Positions 13,142-25,100 of a DNA stretch of 64,000 nucleotides are shown here, piece after piece. The stretch is from positions 2,677,501-2,741,500 of the forward strand of contig JALDNG010000008.1 in the NCBI GenBank assembly GCA_024349245.1, in the 5' to 3' direction. Origin of the DNA: Neodontobutis hainanensis. Its lineage: Eukaryota; Chordata; Actinopteri; Gobiiformes; Odontobutidae. The stretch's first letter is position 1. The number at the start of each line of letters is the position of its first letter. The notes beneath the pieces were generated by a model that saw only the letters and a list, made by a program, of their open reading frames with translations, did not search any database and had not been told where the DNA came from. The position numbers and the translations under genes are program-made.

Positions 13142-16100
13142 CAGGGAAAAGAACAGACCCTCAGCTTATGACTGTATCTATTATGTTGAGCTCAACCGTT
13201 TTCTGTTAACTCCTCCGTCGATTCTGAGAGCAGCACAGGGGGAGAAAAGACTGTCTGTATGCTTGCTTCAGTAACAATCTGACTTTAACTCTACCTTTTA
13301 TAAGAGAGACACTACCCCCTTTACTCCCTCACAATGTCCACTGTCCACTAAGGTTTAGTCATTTCACTTGATCCTATTTCTATTCCTGTCTTTAATGGCT
13401 CTGATAAAGACCTGAAGCAAGAAAAGGCCACTGCTATCAAACCTAAAAAGTGCAATACTCCTTCCCTGTCAATTACAATTTCAGTAGACACAGACTGTAT
13501 TTTTAATTGACTTTTATGACACGCTGACCTCACTGTGCTACAATGTAATGATCTTTAACTGTGTTGTATGTTGTTTTAGTTTATCTGTCTCTACTTTGTG
13601 TGGAGCAGGCAACCAGATTTTCCAAGGCCACTGAAGAACTGTTGAACACTCCTGAATGTCACATGTCAAAACAAGCCTACATAACAGTGTCATTACAGTA
13701 CACCCAAGAAATATGATAAATAAATAAAAAATATGTTCTACCTTGAAAACAAACAACACATCTGGGCATTGCAGCACAGCACCTTGTGACCTACATAGAG
13801 CGGGCTCATGCACCAAAAATGCTACCAATATGTGGCACCTTTTGTGGAAATGTATTAGTGTGCAGGGGTTAGGGATGTAAAAGAAGAAACAGGTTGAGAT
13901 GTTAAGTATGTCTGCGGCTTTAGACTTCTGCTTGAGAACACACAACTTGCGTCACTGAGGGACAGCACAACTAAGCATCCTGTGAACTGCTTGTTGGCAT
14001 TAACGTCATTATAGTACTTGCTTTGCTGTTGGTTTATCAGTTTATGCATGGGGCCATTCTTTCTTTGGTAAAAATAAAATATAGCTGTAATGTGCATGTT
14101 TGCGTTGCCTTGTTCAACATGTCTTAGAATAAAGGAAGTGTGATACAACACCCAGAGCCTAGTTCTGTTCACTCTGTGTGGCCTTAAGGTTGCATGTGTC
14201 TACTTCCTGTGTGTGTTACCAATACGACTGAACAGAAAGAAAACGCAGCTCTGAAAGAAGTCTACTTTTGTCTTTTTAGTGGACGCTTATAGCTTCTGAG
14301 TGAAACAGTTGCAACGTCATCTTTGTACACACAGGGACAGAACTGCCTGAATAAACACATCACAATGCTGATACTCTAATATTTTACACTTTTGTCCAAG
14401 AATAGCGCACTCCTCACAGGGGTATTCATGCGCTGCTCTCTGCATGGGATGTTTTGGTCTTTTTGATCTCTCAGTATGACCATGTACTGATGTGGTGCGG
14501 GGCTGAATGCATGCTCCCACTTGGCTTTCAGTGGCTCTGAATACCCCGGAGTGCACTTGGCCTATAACAGACAATGAGATGGAGCCACAGCATTGCTTAA
14601 TGGTTTAATATATACTGTATGTATGATATAACCCAGAGAGACATTGTGATTCAGGACAATAACTGCAGTATTACAGTGAAAGGAGGAAGTTTAAAACAGA
14701 TGAACACAGTGTAAAGCGTTTTATGCATGTAACATGCCACATTTTAGAGTTCATAAACTACTGGAAATCTCAGACTCAATTTCAATCTTATAACTCTCCC
14801 TAATGTGCAATAACCATTCAAAATCCATTTAAACCGCTTCTAACAAGTTATTTATTGCAAGCAGTAATTGTGCTTCGAAATTTTAACATGTCTACTGGTT
14901 CTTTGTTTGTCTCAATACACCACTACAGCAGGACAGCACATCTTAATGACTATTATCCCCTGTGTAACTCTGAACTGACAAAATTGTTTTGTGCAGAAAG
15001 TGGTACTGATGGGCCATTTAGAGACATTTCAAAGGAGATATACAACAAACATTGAGCACTTATTATACTAATGTAGCCAACATATTTCCCTTTATTTAAT
15101 AAGCTTCTTTCATATATTGATATTTTCTGTTCTTACTTTTGGTGTGAGATATTTAAGTCTGCAAAAGAGCATCTGGCTCGGAGCAAACTAATGAGGGCTC
15201 ATTCCCTATGGGGGCCATAAATAGGCCACAGGGAGCAGGTCTGACCAGGGGCTTTACATATCCTCCCATCCAGTGCAGAAAGCACTTCTCCTGTCCCACT
15301 GCCCACACTGCTGAGGCCTGCTGGGTGTAGCTGAGCTAAATGGCACCTAACAAGAAGAATCACAAACACTGCTGAGTCAAGGAAAGAGACAAATCTGCCC
15401 GGTAACTTGATGACATATGAGTCTACATCTTAAACAAAAAAGATCAGTTTGCTCGGTCTGTCTTTGTGGTGCAACAGCTACTTCACTTTTTTGTGGCTTC
15501 ATCAACGCCACCTCTGTGAAGGGAGTACTGCTTATTATAGACTATTGTCGGTTGCTTGCCAAAACTGATGCTTAATCTTTTCGAAGACTCTGTATCAATT
15601 TGTGCAGATACAGGAAAAACAATGTATGTCAAAAGGCCCTAGTTAAGTTGATAGAGCACATGCAAATATGTAAATACATAGAATCCCATTTGCCCAATGT
15701 CATGCCCCTCTCTTTCACCCTGCTTCTTGTCAACCTACTGTCAACTATCAATAAAGGGTTTAGAGTAAAGGCAGAAAAAAAGACAAAAAAAATTGGTGTT
15801 TTGCACAGAGTTTCAGAGGATTGGTCCAGACCTGATTGTTATGTTATATCCTGCTATAAATCATCATTAGTCCGAGTACTTCACCACCTGCATTTTTAAA
15901 GCAATAACAACAAAAGAACTGACCCTAGTTTCTGAAAAAAAAGGAATACTAAGTTAGCAGCTGAACCCTATGGGCAATCCTGACTCCTGTCTCAAGTTTG
16001 CTGCAGGAAATAAAGGAAGCTGATTGATCTGAAAGTCTACCTCTGCCACTCTGCATTTGGGACAGCAGCAGTCCCACAGGCCCTCTTAGAGGACACCTAT

Positions 16101-16565
16101 ATTGCTTTTGAACTGTTGCAGAGAGCTCAATTGTGGCCTAGTCAACAAATGAAACTTGTATACGCCCAATACGTATGTCTTAAATATAGAGGCTGTGTTA
16201 TGTAGTAATCAATCAATTAACTGTAATGTTTGCACTGATTTACTAATCTTCTCTAACGACAGCTCATCAAGTCACTCTGTCATATATTACAATTTTGTTC
16301 ATTTCATTAACCAATAGGAACTAAGTATTACTAAGTACTTTACACAGACGGTGAGCACAGACTGTGAATTACTAATTTGCCGGAGGTCTGACTTCCAGGA
16401 ATGTGAGATGAATGAAGACATGTTAATTTTACGGCAATGGACAAGTGCTTATAGACAAGTAAGACCACAACGAGCTCTGGCATGTGTGGTCTCCAGTGAT
16501 TTTGTAAAACGATTCCTAATAATTATGCAAAACTGCTGGTGGAAATATTATTGTGATTATTTAGA

Positions 16566-16581
16566 TTGATTAATTAATCAA
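16566..16581. repeat. 16-bp AT-rich perfect palindrome
   Basis: TTGATTAATTAATCAA reads the same on both strands and resembles a paired homeodomain/HNF1-like site. Such short AT palindromes also arise by chance. Confidence 0.5.
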
Positions 16582-17929
16582 AGATATATGCAGCGAATGA
16601 CAGACTGAATTGACTTAGTTGTGCCAGAGAAATAGGTTGCATACTGTTAGCACCATTATGTCAGCGCCTCTCAGGAGGTGAGCCTGACAGGCCTATTCTT
16701 CATTTCTTATAAAGACAAGGGCAGGCGGAAAAAAACAAGGTGCATTTCTGTACATAAGCAGACATTTCCAATCAACCCTGATGACATCACCATATCCCTG
16801 TCAGTTTACACAACGCCATGGCACAATCACACATGCACTGATCCCTTTCATTATAGACAAAGAGCATCTCATCTTCTTAAAATCTCATTGTCAGCCACAG
16901 TGAGTACCACATTACCGACTCGATATAAATTAAATGGGCTTATGTAAGTTCTTGCTGCTTGTCCCTTTTCCCAATCCCAGTCACACGTCCACTGCCTTTT
17001 TCGATCATTGTCAGCGGCTTTATCAGTTCCCTGGAACCCTAAAATCTCATAAAGCCCCGTCTCAAATCAGAGTCAGCGTGGAGGGCCGCTGGAGCTGCTG
17101 GTGGGAGAGGGAGGGATCAATGGATGGGGGGTAGGAAGCCTGACTCCCGCATCCCTCAATTTCTCTGCCACCTTGAAAATAGCACCCCAATAGTGGAACT
17201 CCATTCCATCATTGTGCAACATATGCAGTCCTCTTTATACAATCAAATCCTGGGCCAACGCATATTGCATGGACACAATCCTACTCCTCTTTTTGTCCCT
17301 GCATCTTTAGCTCATCCCTTATGCCTGTCTTTCATTCACTGTCTTTCCATCCATCCACGCCTGCTTCAACCTTTACCCCTGCCATCTCCAAATCATCCGG
17401 CCGCTCGCGGTGGCTTCTTCCTAGAGGATGTCATAATGTCGTTCATGGCAGTGTTCTTGCTATCGGGACAGTGCACAATGGAGAAAGACAGCAGAGGTGT
17501 GGGGGGTGAATGTCGGAGGAGGTGGTGTAGGGGAGGGGGGGCATGAAATGCGACAAAGGTTGAGAAAAGCTGGATGAGAGCCTACAATATCCAGTGTAAG
17601 TATGCACACCTCAGCTCAATGTGACACTTGGACATCCCCAGTAACAAATATTTGAAAGAGCTAGCAGCTGAACAATGGTCACAAAGGCAGAGTGAGGACA
17701 AGCTGGAGGATAATATATGTGATAACCATGTTCATACATTGTCTCTGCTGCTGAGCATAGGGGCATATGCGGAGGTATGTGCACGCAAGACCCGTACATC
17801 TAAATTCATTACCATCAGAAAAGAGGGCAAGAGGACACAGGAATGTTTTCCACTGCATCTCGCTACAACAAAAAAGAGCAAAAAGAATAGGCTTACCTCC
17901 ACATTTCAGCTTTGCTCGACCCTGCCTCG

Positions 17930-18325
17930 ATTCATCCTGTTCCTCTCTGTCGATTCCCTCCCCTTCTCTCCCCATGACAGCATTTTTCTGCTATCTATCT
18001 CCGTGGTGAGTTTCTCTTCTCCTGCTCTGTCAGTTCCTCCTTGTCCGCACTCCTCCTTCTCCTTCCTAAAATAATAATAATAATGAGAAAAAAAAACGTG
18101 CGCAGACACAGGCACACACTTCCCGATTTGTGCCGGTGCCTCTCTCTCTGTGTATTCTGCTGTTAAGTCTAGAGGCAGGTTGATTTGTGCTGTCCTCCTC
18201 CCTCGTTCGCTCCCTCTCGCGCTGATTCTATTCCATTCACATCACAGCAAAGCCTACCCCCTCTTTCTCCTCCTCTCTCTCACACTCACGGCTTTACTGA
18301 CCCCTCCTCCTCCTCATCTCCTTGT
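17930..18325. repeat. Pyrimidine-rich block
   Basis: About 400 bases strongly enriched in C and T on the plus strand, with runs of TCTCTC and CCTCCTCCTC and a short (AAT)n near 18068-18085. It gives long spurious Ser/Pro/Leu-rich frames. No gene is supported. Confidence 0.6.
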
Positions 18326-19113
18326 CAGAAAAGCAGCAGCCGAGGCGACATCACTCTGGGCCTCGTGGTGGAAATGATAAAATCGCTTTATGAGCAATTG
18401 TGGGAAAAAACGTAGCTGATGCAAGAACAGGAAAATACCCACTGCACAACTCTTCAGTGAGGTCTTATCTCATAAGAGAATATTTTTGGGGACAGACAAT
18501 AGTCCAGAATTTTGCAATGATTCTGCTGAATCTTTCAGGAACACTAAACAATACAAGTAATTGCAGCATTAGTCAGCTTTTTCTTCTAGGTATACTGGTG
18601 TATATGTAAAGACAATGGGAGGAAAAATTGGATAGGCCACCCCAATCTTGTCAATTAATGGGAAACAATACTACAAGCCTTATTTATTTAATGAGTCATT
18701 TACCATGTGCCACAACTGACATTTCTGCAGCAGTGAGATAAAGGCTTGAGGGCAAAGGTGAAAATGTGTGTGTATGTGGAGTTTGTGTGTGTGGAGTGTG
18801 CGACCATGTGCTTATTTGTAAAGACCACTGTGTACTCCTCAAACGTGGAGCGTGAGGGTTGAGGACACAACAAACATTCAACCTGCTCCGAAACAATGAC
18901 ACAGCCGGAGCGGGGCTATGACAAAACACAGCTGGATTTTTCCTTTTACCCATCAGCCACTGCAACATCTTAAAGGGAGACAGTAAATACCTGTGAGCAT
19001 CATGATGTCCAGGCTTGGTTTTTAACCTCAGCAGCTGCAGTCACGCCAAGTGTCCTACACCCCCCCCTCATGTGATGACTAGATGAAGTCTCGCCCTGGC
19101 CGTACCATATGGC

Positions 19114-19115
<2 letters not shown>

Positions 19116-19156
<41 letters not shown>
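19116..19156. repeat. (TG)n microsatellite
   Basis: About 20 TG units without interruption. Confidence 0.95.
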
Positions 19157-19159
<3 letters not shown>

Positions 19160-20475
19160 CAGGTCAGCGGCTCTGGTCAAGCTCAGAACAGTGCAGTGGG
19201 CAGGGGCTTCGGGGGTGGAGACAAGAGCCCTGCGTTGTTAGTAGTGTGTCTAAAACAGATAAGAAAAATAAAAACAGTGGCACTAGTTGATAGTAGATCA
19301 AACTGTTTCAAAAACATGCTAAAAACTGTTGTTATTTGGTTTGACCAAAATAAAAACTAATGTTTGTTTCTACAATACAAGTATCATAAATGTTGCCACT
19401 ATAAGGAAATGTAAATAGCAAAGCTAATTTAAAACTCATAGGTTATGTCTTTTTGTTACCCTGTAGTTTGCATTTTTTAATCATGTTAATTATTACCCAC
19501 TTTTATATGCTCACACGCTGTGATTGTAATTTGTAATGAATAAACGAGTGTTCCAGTGACACAATGTAGTTATAATATGAAATAAATCCTCCTTTCTTAA
19601 ATAATATGGAGTCAAACAGCTGACACAGGTCCAGTCTAGTACATTACGAGTAGGCCTAATCCCAAAGACCGGAGGTAATTGAATGACTTTTATTAAATTT
19701 ACCTTTTATATGAGCCTTTTTATTTTAAATTAGTCAAATGATTTGTTTTAGTGCTATGTTGCTTTCTGCCATGGGGTTGTTCTTTCAATATTTTTTTACC
19801 TACCCCCGACCATTACATACACAATCTAATAACCAATACGTATTTTCAGACTGAATAATAAAAAGTCCTAATTTGGCATCACAAAAAAAAATACATTTTC
19901 AATCAGCATTTTCTTAAACAGAGGTTTTGACTAAAGGAAGTTTTAAATAAAAGTCAAATAATCAAATCAGGATAAGGGGCATTTTTGGGGATGAGGTGAC
20001 AGGAGGACTGCCCAAATGAGGCGAGAATATGAGATTAGTGTGAAATTCCTCTGTGTCCTTGAGGGGACAGCTGTGACACTGCCAGGTGTTGGGCACTGGA
20101 CGAGGAGAAGAATGGGACTGGCTTTAGTTAACATTTTACTATTAAGTAAAGACATACATATAAATTGTAAGTTTTTTTTTTCTGTGCAACACCTGTTTTA
20201 GTTCCGTTAAGAAAGTGCTAGCCTCGAGCGGCCATTAACGACTCTAAAGAAAGATCACCAAATGTAATTTTATCCCGCTACTTATTCGGTTCGTAGTTAT
20301 TTTGCAACATATTTAATCAAATTTACCACCATGAGTCCATATGTAATCCATGCTTACCTCCAGCCTACAGACCAAATGAAAGACAAGAACAAGCAGCATC
20401 CCTCGCCTTTTGACCACTTTTTAGTGTCAACTTTTTGGTAACGCAATTTTGGGGACACAGAGCAAGGAGGGCTAA

Positions 20476-20492
20476 TACTGCCCCCTTGTGTT
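20476..20492. promoter_or_regulatory. CTCF-like motif
   Basis: TACTGCCCCCTTGTGTT; its reverse AACACAAGGGGGCAGTA fits the core CCASYAGRKGGCRS reasonably well. Motif only; no binding evidence. Confidence 0.35.
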
Positions 20493-21297
20493 CAAAGTTG
20501 AGTCTTACAGCTGACTGATGATAATTCAGTCACAAAATGTATTCTCATCACGTTATGGCCACAATGCAATTAACTTTTCCATTAGTTTAAAAGGATTGAA
20601 TTGTTTGATATGAAAAGACTCAAAGGAAAATCATTATTATGATGTGGATTGATTGTAGTGTTGCACTTTGTATTAAATCTAGATGGGTACACAAACATGT
20701 TGCATGCAGATGTGACTAGCATACTGTTTAAGAGATAATTTAGTGGTTTGTAATGTAAACGTAGTGGTAATAACAAAAAAAGGAGCACATTGTGTTTATG
20801 AAGAATAGCTCAGACACTTTTTATCAACTGTTCAAGGTTTCATATCAAATGTTCAAATCACACTCTTCACTGTGTTGCACTTAAAGATATAGTAAATTTG
20901 AAGACATGTAAACATAAAACACTGTTAAAGAAAGATGTTGCCTTTTTCTTTTACTAGCAATATTGTGCTAGTTGACTTTTGAGTAAAAAAACAAAACAGT
21001 ACTGTACATAATTTACATTTCTCTAACAGTTCAACATGGCCTTTTCTTCTAAGCATTTTTACAATCAAGTTTTTATATGTACATTTACAGGAACATAAAA
21101 GCTATGATTTGTCTCATTGCACACGGTGTAGTTACAGAGGACCTGAACAAAGGAAATAATATCAACTCTAATCACAAATAATAGAGTAAAAAAGTAGTTA
21201 AACACAGGAGCGATGCAGACACTGCATGTAAATCCAGGTGTTTGTGGTTCAAGTGGATTACTACTTTGTGACTGAACACAACTGATAGCATTTCTGA

Positions 21298-21300
<3 letters not shown>

Positions 21301-21379
<79 letters not shown>
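21301..21379. repeat. Long (GT)n microsatellite
   Basis: About 39 uninterrupted GT units, the longest simple repeat in the window, about 0.8 kb beyond the kat5 stop codon. Confidence 0.97.
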
Positions 21380-21381
<2 letters not shown>

Positions 21382-21804
21382 GCATCTAATGTAGTCAGAA
21401 CCCAGGCACTGCAGAATCAAACCTTTATATAAACGACCATTTCACCAAAATTTAATTTATTCCTACACAGAAACAGGACTCACATCAAAACCAATCTGAA
21501 CACAGACCCCGCTTTACCTAACCGTCTAAAAATGTACTTTACATTACTTTAATTCAGCGAGAAACCACAGACATTGGCCCACTTGGACTAGGGCTTGGTT
21601 TGCACAGATTAGTGTGTTTACTAGCTTAGTGTGCCACTTCATATATTAACATTACTATGAATAAGATATAATATTCACACACAGCAACACAGCTAAATTT
21701 GGAGTGCTATATATTATTAAATTTTTTTTTATGAAAAACGAACATCACGGGAAAAAAGGGGGGAAACATCTGTTGGCTAGTTTCTCACTTTTTCAGCTCG
21801 GACT

Positions 21805-21825
21805 AAAAAAAAAAAAAAAAAAAAA
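21805..21825. repeat. A(21) homopolymer
   Basis: Uninterrupted run of A, downstream of kat5 on its sense strand. Confidence 0.95.
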
Positions 21826-22009
21826 TCGACGTTTGACTTATTTGTGTGGCATGTAATGATGTAGACAAAAGAACATAGCTATGCCATGTTTTTTTCCCTT
21901 CATTTTGGGCTTTGTTGACAGAAACAGACATGATCTTTACACAGCATAGACCACATACAAAAAGTCTGTGTTGCACAGTAGTTGTGTTGCAACAATTTTT
22001 TTTCCTCCC

Positions 22010-22015
22010 TTTATT
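22010..22015 (-). terminator. Candidate kat5 polyadenylation signal
   Basis: TTTATT on plus is AATAAA on the kat5 strand, about 150 bases after its stop codon. Other candidates occur farther on. Confidence 0.4.
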
Positions 22016-22039
22016 TTCTTTTCCCAAAGTTTTTTTTTA

Positions 22040-22061
22040 ATATATATATATATATATATAT
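22040..22061. repeat. (TA)n microsatellite in the kat5 3' untranslated region
   Basis: About 11 TA units about 100 bases beyond the kat5 stop codon. Confidence 0.9.
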
Positions 22062-22161
22062 GACAGTTCATAATAAAAGTCTTGTTTCTTGTCTGGTTTT
22101 ATGAACACAGTCAGCCTTTTGTGTCTCTGGATGGAGTTTTGAGGTGAAGCAGATAGAGATT

Positions 22162-25100
22162 CTACCACTTGCCCCTCTTGCTCCAGTCCTTAGGTGTGAA
22201 GTGAAGGCATTTGGGGTCTATACGCAGGTGTCTCTTCTGCATCGCTCTCTCATGTCCGTCCACAATCTCTTCTGAGAGCGTCAAGATGTACTGACCCTAG
22301 ATTTAAAAAATAAAATAAAGCCATTTTAGACAAACCAGGACACCATCTATTGACTTAGGCTTAGTTTGCTCCTCACCTTATAATAGTTTATTAGATTGAG
22401 GTACTGTAGCGTTGAAATGACATCCTCTTTCTTTACACTTGTGATCTCACTGATTTCACTGAAACAACATACAAACGTTTAGTGAGAGTCCAGTGAAGCA
22501 GTTATTCTTTACTGTCAGAAACAAACCGCTACCTACTTAATTGTTATCTGAGGCCTTTCTCCATTGTCAGGCTTAAGGTCCATGAGAATTTCCAAGATGG
22601 TTTGAGACCAATAAGAGCGATAGGACAGTAGACCAAGATCTGAAAGAGGTTTTTCGGGAGTGCCCGTTTTCCCTTCTACCTTGGAGAGCTCATAACCTGA
22701 CAAACACAAATCAGATAAGACATAGATCAGTTAGTAAGACTGCACTAAACAAGTACATACACAGCAAATCCATAGGTTTAATAGCATGGAGATGCACAAC
22801 CTGACTGTGGCAACTGTCCAACAAATTTAGATATTTACACACTGACTGAGCATTGTGTTGCCATTTATAAAACTCAACTTACTGAACTCAATGAGCAGCT
22901 TGCCATAGCCTCTGCGCTGGTACGGAGGTAAGGTAAGGATGCAGGCAACGTTATAATCTTCAGTAGACTCTTTTTCCTGTGCACAAGAAAAAATAGGTTT
23001 GCAACAGAATAAAGGATGTACAAATACTTAAGGATACATAAGTGTTTGTACCTTAGAGAAGTAGCCGACTATATGGAAGCCTTTGGAGTCATACTCTGTC
23101 ATTACGTAAAAGAGGAAAGGGTCTGTGTCATAGTACAAGGTCTTGTGGTCCAGGAAACACTTTGCAATTAAACAAAGGTTCTGGGAATAAGACTAAAAAA
23201 AACAAAACAAAATACTGTATTAGTAAAAAAAAAAAAACTACTGATTGAAGGTTTGACAGTAAATTGGAATTTGAATTACTAACTTTGTTTTTCCTGCCGT
23301 CAATCTCAAAAAATGAGATGGTGCCTTTGCGGTAGATCTCATTGCCTGGAGGATGTCGTAGATTACATTTTGTCTGTCAAGGATGAAAGACAGGTGAGTA
23401 GGAACAAAACCTGCAAACAGCCTATGGGAGTCCTAAATTGAGTTATTCTTACTAAATGTCTCTGGAGACACTTGAGGCTTTTGAGGTATTTGAGGCAGAA
23501 TTCACAGAGGTAGAGGACAGGCAACGATGTCAGCTCCTGTGGGTATGGTGAGAAGTACCACGGCTTGAGTCTGTGTCGTCCCAGCTCTATACACTCTATG
23601 TTTTTCATCCGGGTGACAATGTCATCGTGGCTACGGTCGGACACCAGACTGCCCGTCATACGCGGTGCAGTTGGAATACCATCGGAGCTGTCCTGGGAAT
23701 CCTGGTAGTGCACACATTAGAATATATATTTTAGATATCTCATTATTGTTTCAAAGTAAGTCATCTATTCACAGTGATTGTACAGAAACCTGGGTCAGAG
23801 GGGGAAAGAGCACCTCTGTTTTATTGGACCCACAATGGCAAAGCTGAATCAGGAAAGAAACACACAAATCAATGGGCAATAATAAGGAAATGAAACAGAC
23901 CTCTGGTGGTGGTAGAAAGACACTGGCACTTTGGGGCTTGTTATACTGCAAAACCTTTATCATCTAGCAGAAAAAGACAAACAAACAGGGGCTTTGGAAA
24001 CTAAAGAGGAGAATAGGATTTGAATTTCTTTTCACAATTAAAATCATCCATTTTCTTTTTGGGACACACCCAAAGCATCTCTCTAATCATATGTCAATAG
24101 AAAATAAGATTGTTTATAGACTTTGCGTGAGTCTGGACTTCAAGAGACATTAGATAGGAAGTCAGGTTGGGTCATAAAGGACCAATAATGAATAAAATAA
24201 AAATAATAATGCAAAAATCCAATGAAAACTCTTGTTTGTAAATTGGAACACCTTGATAATACCTCATCTGTGCCTCCACAGTTGGCTTTCCTCTTCCTCC
24301 CGGGCTGAGGCTGAGGGGGAATCAGACGTCTCGCAGTGCCGTTCTAGTTTCAAATCCAAGAGTTAGATTAGAAAAATAAAATTCAACTGTTAACAGTACA
24401 AAAGGCTATTTGCATGACTTTACCGTTGTGAGAGAAGTGAGAGGCTCATGGTCTTCGCGGGACTTAAAGGTGCTGGTCTCCCGTCCAGCAGGATACACAG
24501 CTGCCTGAGAGGCTTCAGCTGAACTTGGTAGAGAGGGTGCAGGGGGGGCTGGCGATACCTGAGGGGCTATGGGGGCGGGCTCTACTTTTCTTTTCTGCAG
24601 CAAACAAATTGTGTCAGAAATGTGGCTTAAAATAGGCAGAATAATGGAAACAAAACCATAAAAATGAACACCGTTGCACATTTTTTCTTTCCTTTTAAAC
24701 TTTAAATATATTTATACAAATAAGGTTTAAACCAAAGGCTTTCAGGTAGAGTCACTTTCAACCCTTGGGTATTGGCTATTCTTAGTCATTGTGTACAACG
24801 AAAAAGCAGTTGGTTTCTTTGATCAAACTGACAATGTACAGGTATAATATAAACACACACAGTGACCACTGTCTCATTCTAGTTTTCCAACACAACTTTC
24901 TTCTTTCATGTTAACATCAGCTGTAAACAAGGTCTCTGTCATGGCTCTTTAAAAAGGGTAAATTTGAGTTGTACCGGTGTGGGGAGGGTTTTGCCTCTGG
25001 ATGGAGCTGTGGCAGTTTGTAGGTTTTGTAGGTTTTGTAGATTTTGTAGGTTTTGTTGGCTTTGTTGATTTTGTTGGTTTTGTTGGTTTTGTTGATTTTG

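Larger units (their letters stand above)
7921..22009. other. Long spacer between sipa1 and kat5, no protein gene found
   Basis: About 14 kb. Open frames here are short, lack recognisable domains and often run through microsatellites. I looked for Rel-homology motifs, because RELA lies between SIPA1 and KAT5 in mammals, and saw none. The stretch holds microsatellites, an X-box-like site, inverted repeats and a pyrimidine-rich block, listed separately. Some of it may be enhancer or long noncoding RNA; nothing in the sequence proves that. Confidence 0.6.

Noticed and set aside
17440..17480. miR-34-like seed TGGCAGTGT
   Set aside because: The rest of the mature sequence differs and no matching opposite arm forms a hairpin.
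17124..17546. 140-codon open frame in the sipa1-kat5 spacer
   Set aside because: No domain, low-complexity Pro/Ser/Gly stretches, no splice context; it sits beside a pyrimidine-rich block.
21065..21420. His/Thr-rich frames on the minus strand
   Set aside because: They are the (GT)n microsatellite read as protein.
24901..24974. Read-through of the kat5 repeat exon (VQLKFTLFKEP then stop)
   Set aside because: It resembles the mammalian continuation but meets a TGA; ending the exon at the GTACAA donor after TLPTP restores the frame with the next exon.
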